The notes beneath the pieces were generated by a model. It ran no database searches and was not told the DNA's origin. It saw only the letters and a program-made list of their open reading frames with translations. From contig JAKIVZ010000005.1 in the NCBI GenBank assembly GCA_022750295.1, positions 56,058 through 120,057 on the forward strand: a stretch of 64,000 nt of DNA. The letters run 5' to 3'. Shown here one piece after another: positions 59,666-64,000 of the stretch. Every line of letters starts with the position of its first letter. The stretch's first letter is position 1. Source of the stretch: Candidatus Lutacidiplasma silvani (lineage in GTDB: Archaea > Thermoplasmatota > Thermoplasmata > Lutacidiplasmatales > UBA184). Made by a program: the position numbers and the translations under genes.

Positions 59666-60022
59666 ATGACCGGCACCCCGACGCAAGGAATCAAGACCGT
59701 GCTCCACCCGGTTTCCGACCTGACAAAGGCCAAAGCCGTCTACACGGCCCTCCTCGGAGCGCCCCCCACCAACGACAGTTCGTACTACGTCGGATACGAG
59801 GCCTCGGGCCAACAGATCGGTCTCGTTCCCCGCGGCGGGGGTCGAGGGATGACTTCGCCGGTCGCGTTCTGGCACGTTTCGGATATCGCGGCGAAACTCG
59901 CCGAGGTGACAGCGGCGGGGGCCACCGTCAAGGAGGCCCCGCACGACGTGGGGGGCGGACGGCTGGTGGCGACCGTCACCGACCCGGACGGCAATGTCCT
60001 CGGGCTGATTCAAGACCGATGA
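59666..60022 (+). CDS. VOC-family (glyoxalase/bleomycin resistance-like) protein
   Basis: A 118-residue single-module VOC protein: MTGTPTQGIKTVLHPVSDLTKAKAVYTALLGAPPTN opens the first beta-alpha-beta-beta-beta unit and FWHVSDIAAKLAEVTAAGATV...TVTDPDGNVLGLIQ is the second. Likely metal or substrate residues are the H of TVLHPV and E/D near DPDGN. It may act as a dimer. GGAG lies 5 nt before the ATG. The stop overlaps the start of the UvrA-like pseudogene, so they formed an operon. The sequence style is actinobacterial. Confidence 0.8.
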   Translation: MTGTPTQGIKTVLHPVSDLTKAKAVYTALLGAPPTNDSSYYVGYEASGQQIGLVPRGGGRGMTSPVAFWHVSDIAAKLAEVTAAGATVKEAPHDVGGGRLVATVTDPDGNVLGLIQDR

Positions 60023-62492
60023 GTCCCGGGGCCCGCTCCGGCGCCTCCCCGGGTCGCGGTTCCCGAACGAGGCGATCGGGGGGGCAAGGAACGGAACCCC
60101 GGGATTCGGGGAGTTCGGCGGGCCGCCGGCCCGACGTGATCCGCGTTCAGGGTGCGCGGGAGAACAACCTCGAGGACGTGAGCGTGGAGATCCCGAAACG
60201 TCGGCTGACGGTGTTCACCGGGGTCTCCGGCTCCGGCAAGAGCTCGCTCGTGTTCGATACGATCGCGGAGGAATCCCAGCGGCGGATCAACGAAACGTAC
60301 AGTGCCATCGTCCAGGGGTTCACGCCGACGCGGGCCCGACCCGACGTCGACGTTCTCGAAGGGCTGACGACCGCGATCGCGGTCGACCAGCAGCGGATGG
60401 GCGCGGACCCGCGCTCCACGGTGGGCACGGCCACCGACGCCAACGCGATGCGCGCATCCTGTTCAGCCGGCTTGGGAAACCCCACGTCGGCTCGCCAAGC
60501 GCGTTCGCGTTCAACGTCCCGTCGGTTCGGGCGACCGGCACGATCACCGTCGAACGGGGGGCTCGCACCGCGGTGCGGGAGTCGTTCACCCGGACGGGCG
60601 GAATGTCTCCTCGATGCGAAGGGCGGGCCACGGTCTCCCACATCGACCTGAGGCAGCTCTTCGACGACTCGAAATCGCTCGCCGACGGCGCGATCACGAT
60701 TTCCGGCGACAAGGTCGACCGTTGGTGGACCGTCGGGATCTTCCTCGGATCCGGCCTCCTAGACCCGAACAAACCCATCCGAGAGTACACCAAGACCGAA
60801 CGGCACGATTTCCGCTACCGCGAGCCGACCAAGGTCAAGGGTGGGAACCTCACGTACGAGGGGCTCGTTCCGAAGATCCAGAAGTCGTTCCTCTCGAAGG
60901 ACCGGGAGGCGATGCAACCGCACATCCGGGCGTTCGTGGACCGCGCGGTCACGTTCGCCACCTGCCCGGAGTGTGGCGGAACGCGGCGGAGTGAAGCGGC
61001 TCGGTCGTCGCGGATTGGCAAGGTCAACATCGCGGACGCTTGCGCGATGCAGATCACCGACCTCGCCGATTGGGTTCGGGGCATCGATAGCCCCTCGGTC
61101 GCGCCGCTAACCGCGTCCCTCCAGCGGACCCTCGATTCGTTCGTGGAGATCGGACTGGGCTACCTCTCGATGGACCGGCCGTCGGGGACACTTTCGGGCG
61201 GCGAGGCCCGACGCGTCAAGATGATCCGGCACCTCGGATCGGCCCTCACCGACGTCACGTACGTCTTCGATGAGCCCACCGCGGGGTCTCCAGCCGCACG
61301 ATATCCAACGGATGAACGACCTCCTGCTCCTGCTCCGGCTTCGGGACAAGGGTAACACGGTGCTCGTCGTCGAGCACAAACCCCAGACCATCGCGATCGC
61401 CGACCACGTCATCGATCTCGGGCCGGGGCAGGAGCGGCGAGGGGGACCGTCTGCTTCGAGGGTTCCGTCGAAGGAGTGCGATCGAGCGGCACTCTCACCG
61501 GGCGCCACCTCGACGACCGGACCGCTCTCAAGCCCTCCGTGCGGGATCCCACGGGCGCCCTGAGGATCCGCGGTGCGACGACCCACAACCTTCGACGCGT
61601 CGACTTCGACATCCCCTTGGGGGTCCTCGTCGTCGTTACCGGGGTCGCCGGCTCCGGGAAGAGTTCGCTGGTTCCCGGCGCCCTCCCGGCCGGCGCCGAG
61701 GTGGTCACGATCGACCAGGCTCCGATTCGTGGGTCGCGACGGAGCAACGCGGCGACGTACACCGGGCTCCTCGAGCCGATCCGCAATGCGTTCGCGAAGG
61801 CGAACGGTGTGAAGCCGGCGCTCTTCAGCGCCAATTCCGAGGGCGCCTGTCCGGGCTGCAACGGGGTCGGAGTCCTCTTCACCGACCTCGCGACGATGGC
61901 CAGCGTGGCCACCGTGTGTGAGGAGTGCGAGGGAAAGCGGGTCCAGCCGTCGGTGCTGGAGTACAAGCTCGGCGGCCGTGACCTCAGCGAGGTTCTCGCG
62001 CTGTCCGTGACCGGAGCCGTGGAGTTCTTCAGGACCGGGAAGGCGCGCAATCCCGCGGCGCTTGCCGTTCTCGAACGACTCGCGGACGTCGGGTTGGGCT
62101 ACCTCAGCCTGGGACAACCGCTCACCACGCTCTCCGGCGGGGAGCGGCAGCGGCTCAAGCTGGCCACCCAGATGGGCGAGAAGGGGAGCCCGTACGTGCT
62201 CGACGAGCCCACCACGGACCTTCATCTGGCCGACTTCGAGCACCTCCTCGGGTTGCTCGACCGGCTCGTCGACGCCGGGAAGTCGCTGATCGTCGTCGAC
62301 CACCATCCTGCGGTGATGGCCCATGCCGACTGGATTATCGACCTCGGCCCGGGGGCAGGTCACGCTGGCGGACGAATCGTCTCCACAGGGACGCCGGCCG
62401 CCCTCATCGCCGACGGCTCGACCCTCACCGCGGAGCACCTCGCGGCGTACGTCGGAGCTCCGAGTTCGACCGCACCGGCGTCGGAACGTTAG
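60019..62492 (+). pseudogene. UvrA-like excinuclease ATPase gene, broken by three frameshifts
   Basis: The three frames together spell a complete UvrA-like protein (the shorter, drug-resistance type): VFTGVSGSGKSSLVFDTIAEES (first P-loop), MGADPRSTVGTATDANAM, then after a shift [60 protein letters not shown], then [21 protein letters not shown], and finally VTGVAGSGKSSLVPG, CPGCNGVGVLF and LSGGERQRLKLATQMGEKG. Breaks are single-base: a missing base at 60451-60452 (after GCG ATG), an extra G at 61283-61286 and a missing G in 61425-61428. The second Walker B reads DEPTTDLH, where G is usual. Probable pseudogene. Confidence 0.8.
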
Positions 62493-62568
62493 GGCCGCGA
62501 CTCCGTCGACGTCGGACCCACGGGCCGCCTCGCCTCCAGGGGGGGGCGTGGACTTCTTCGGGCCCGAG

Positions 62569-63102
62569 TTATCGTGCGACCGCGCCCGGGAGGGCTGACA
62601 TTTTCTCGAACGACTCCCAGTCCAAGCTGGGTGGTTCCACGTCGATCTGCCAGAACAGGGCGTTCAGCTCCCCGCGATGCTGCAACTCGAGGTCAACCAC
62701 GTGAAGGATCGTACTGCGGACCCCGGCCGTGAAATCCTCGTGCCACCACGGAGGCAGTTTGGGGACGAGAAAGGTCCGGTCCAGATCCTTGTCCGTGGGC
62801 CGGGAGAAGAAGCGCCCGACTTGCGTTTCCGTCGCGCGTTCGTACTTCCGAAAGTCCTCCAGCGACGTCGGCTCGGGTCCGTCGTACGGCGCGAGCGGCT
62901 CTCCCGTCAGCGCCGACATCCGAACGATCCAGGTTTCGATCCCGCCAATGGAGTGCCCGAGGATGTCGAGCAGGGTCGGGACCGAGGCTCCGCGATCTCC
63001 GACAAGTTCCTCCGGAGGGATTTTCGAAAGCGTCTCGAAGTACCCGTGACGAGCGGCCGCATTGTACCCGTACCACCGGCGCAACCACTCGACCTCGCTC
63101 AT
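62569..63102 (-). CDS. DinB/YfiT-superfamily metal-binding helical bundle protein
   Basis: A 177-residue four-helix-bundle protein beginning MSEVEWLRRWYGYNAAARHGYFETLSKIPPEEL. The metal-binding His residues expected of DinB proteins appear in LLDILGHSIGGIE and TILHVVDLELQHRGEL, as the family pattern. Such proteins are thiol- or S-transferase-like or of unknown role. The ATG at 63102 is selected because the conserved bundle begins there; the frame extends upstream. It is head to tail with the SnoaL-like pseudogene on the same strand. Confidence 0.8.
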   Translation of the reverse strand: MSEVEWLRRWYGYNAAARHGYFETLSKIPPEELVGDRGASVPTLLDILGHSIGGIETWIVRMSALTGEPLAPYDGPEPTSLEDFRKYERATETQVGRFFSRPTDKDLDRTFLVPKLPPWWHEDFTAGVRSTILHVVDLELQHRGELNALFWQIDVEPPSLDWESFEKMSALPGAVAR

Positions 63103-63259
63103 GTGGGTCGACCCTGCGGAGGGCGGAATCAGATCGTCGTCCACCGTCGCGCCGATCCCGGCCCCGGATCCGTCCACCGGGTCGCCCCACCGTCAGGGGC
63201 AAACCGGCGGCGGGCGTCGGGTACGGCGAAGGTCGTCCCCACTCGGAGGGAGCCCCTCC

Positions 63260-63649
63260 CTACGCCGAACCCTTGTTCTCGGCGACGAACGACGACATTC
63301 GTCGGATCTTGCCGTTCTCCAGTTCGTAGACGGCGCAGCACTGTCCGACGAACTGTCCCCCCCCCTCGAGGGGGACGCGAACCACACACTCCGCGACTAC
63401 GACGTCGTTCTCCTCCGTCAACCGAGTGGCCTGGATCTGAAACTCTCTGGGGGCTTCCAGGTCCTTCACGACAGCGGCCTTCCCCCGTACGGGGACTCCG
63501 GAGGTCGGGAATCCGTCGGCCCATTCAACTCGCTCCACGTCGTCCGCCAGGCACCCTGCCACGGCATCCTAATCGAGATTGCCGAGACTCGTCTGGTAGG
63601 TTTCGACGACCTTCTTGTTGGGAGTCACGACGGCCGCAAGGTTGAACAT
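63260..63649 (-). pseudogene. SnoaL/NTF2-like protein with an in-frame amber codon
   Basis: Reading from ATG 63649 gives MFNLAAVVTPNKKVVETYQT SLGNLD, then TAG (63569-63571), then DAVAGCLADDVERVEWADGF and a full NTF2-like domain ending RMSSFVAENKGSA. Residues across the stop join smoothly, so the stop splits one gene of 130 codons, the size of SnoaL-like proteins. A shorter product from GTG 63562 (100 residues) is possible but would lack the first helix. Function of the intact family is varied and cannot be named. Confidence 0.55.
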
Positions 63650-64000
63650 GGATAAGGGACCCGTTCCGGTCTTGAGCGGTTCTCTCCGGCTTCCGCGATG
63701 ACGAGTCCGGGACCTGATCCGCCGTACTCGGTCGTCGGTCCGAGACGACGGGACCCCCCTCGGGGTCGTACGAGTTTCGCCCCCCGTCGGGGACCTGAAG
63801 TGCGACGACTCCATCGTATGCGTCCACAACCTTGCGGGGGCCGGTGGGCGGGCACTCCGAGGGTACTGCTGCCAAAAGCCCGCCATCAACGGGTCCGACC
63901 CACCGGCATGTGAGGGTCGTCGCCCGAGGCGCAGGGAGGACGGACCTAGGAGCCCGTAGCCCTACGGCATTCGGCGCTCGACAGTGACAGATCCTCAGGT
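63650..64000. other. 351 bp at the window end without a supported gene
   Basis: Open frames here overlap one another on both strands and have no recognisable domain, start signal or codon pattern. GCTCAAGACC at about 63672-63681 (minus strand) may be the promoter of the SnoaL-like gene. I see no tRNA, repeat or insertion-sequence end. Confidence 0.4.

Noticed and set aside
63569..63571. Pyrrolysine at the amber codon of the SnoaL-like gene
   Set aside because: The family has no need for pyrrolysine, no pyl gene is in the window, and the neighbouring UvrA-like gene is also broken, so mutation or error is simpler.
1..64000. tRNA, rRNA, CRISPR arrays and insertion sequences
   Set aside because: I looked for T-loop sequences, repeated 25-40 bp units and transposase motifs by eye and saw none that hold up. 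A covariance-model scan would be needed to exclude a tRNA.

Overview
The window is a very GC-rich, densely coded piece of an archaeal chromosome. Archaeal markers are a TFB (zinc ribbon plus two cyclin repeats), aIF5B, a beta-CASP nuclease of the aCPSF2 kind, a NOG1-like GTPase, a two-subunit glycine decarboxylase, a JAMM protease, KaiC-like ATPases, and promoters with a TATA-like CTTA/TTAA/TTATA box about 22-33 nt before start codons, which implies many leaderless mRNAs. Gene content and GC suggest a terrestrial high-GC Thermoplasmatota; that assignment is inference. I saw no rRNA, tRNA, CRISPR array or insertion sequence.

Layout. 1-6.7 kb: end of a glycosyltransferase, then on the minus strand MtnA, a PPi-type phosphofructokinase, an M24 peptidase and glycine decarboxylase subunits 2 and 1. 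6.8-12.1 kb: NOG1-like GTPase, Rieske protein, DUF488 protein, beta-CASP nuclease, inositol-phosphatase-family enzyme, NAD kinase, JAMM protease. 12.1-18.4 kb: a radical SAM enzyme, small zinc protein, HTH-CBS regulator, P1 peptidase, HExxH protein, MFS transporter and an unknown. 18.6-31.7 kb: TruD, two RecA/KaiC-type ATPases (one with a ruined Walker A), DNA polymerase IV, a TauE/DUF1634 exporter pair, a phosphodiesterase-like protein, aIF5B, TFB, a winged-helix protein, an HDAC-family hydrolase and a DEAD-box-family helicase. 31.9-38.1 kb: exported and membrane proteins of unknown role, an Fe-S/zinc cluster protein, a YcaQ-family glycosylase and APS kinase.

38.3-48.5 kb is an ion and phosphate transport block: pstS, a fused pstC-pstA and pstB (preceded by a possible leader peptide), facing a NiCoT-nikR nickel operon and a kdpABC potassium pump operon. 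49.1-55.0 kb is a signalling island: a multi-spanning membrane protein, a soluble PAS histidine kinase, two single-receiver regulators (one with an unusual insertion), a REC-Hpt protein and a KaiC/HTR-like ATPase. It has the parts of a phosphorelay, with no DNA-binding output domain seen.

55.1-64.0 kb is more accessory: small proteins, a kelch/PKD surface protein and an FNR-like reductase. It ends with a stretch that looks imported and decaying: a VOC protein coupled to a UvrA-like ATPase gene broken by three single-base frameshifts, a DinB-family protein, and a SnoaL-like gene with an in-frame amber codon.
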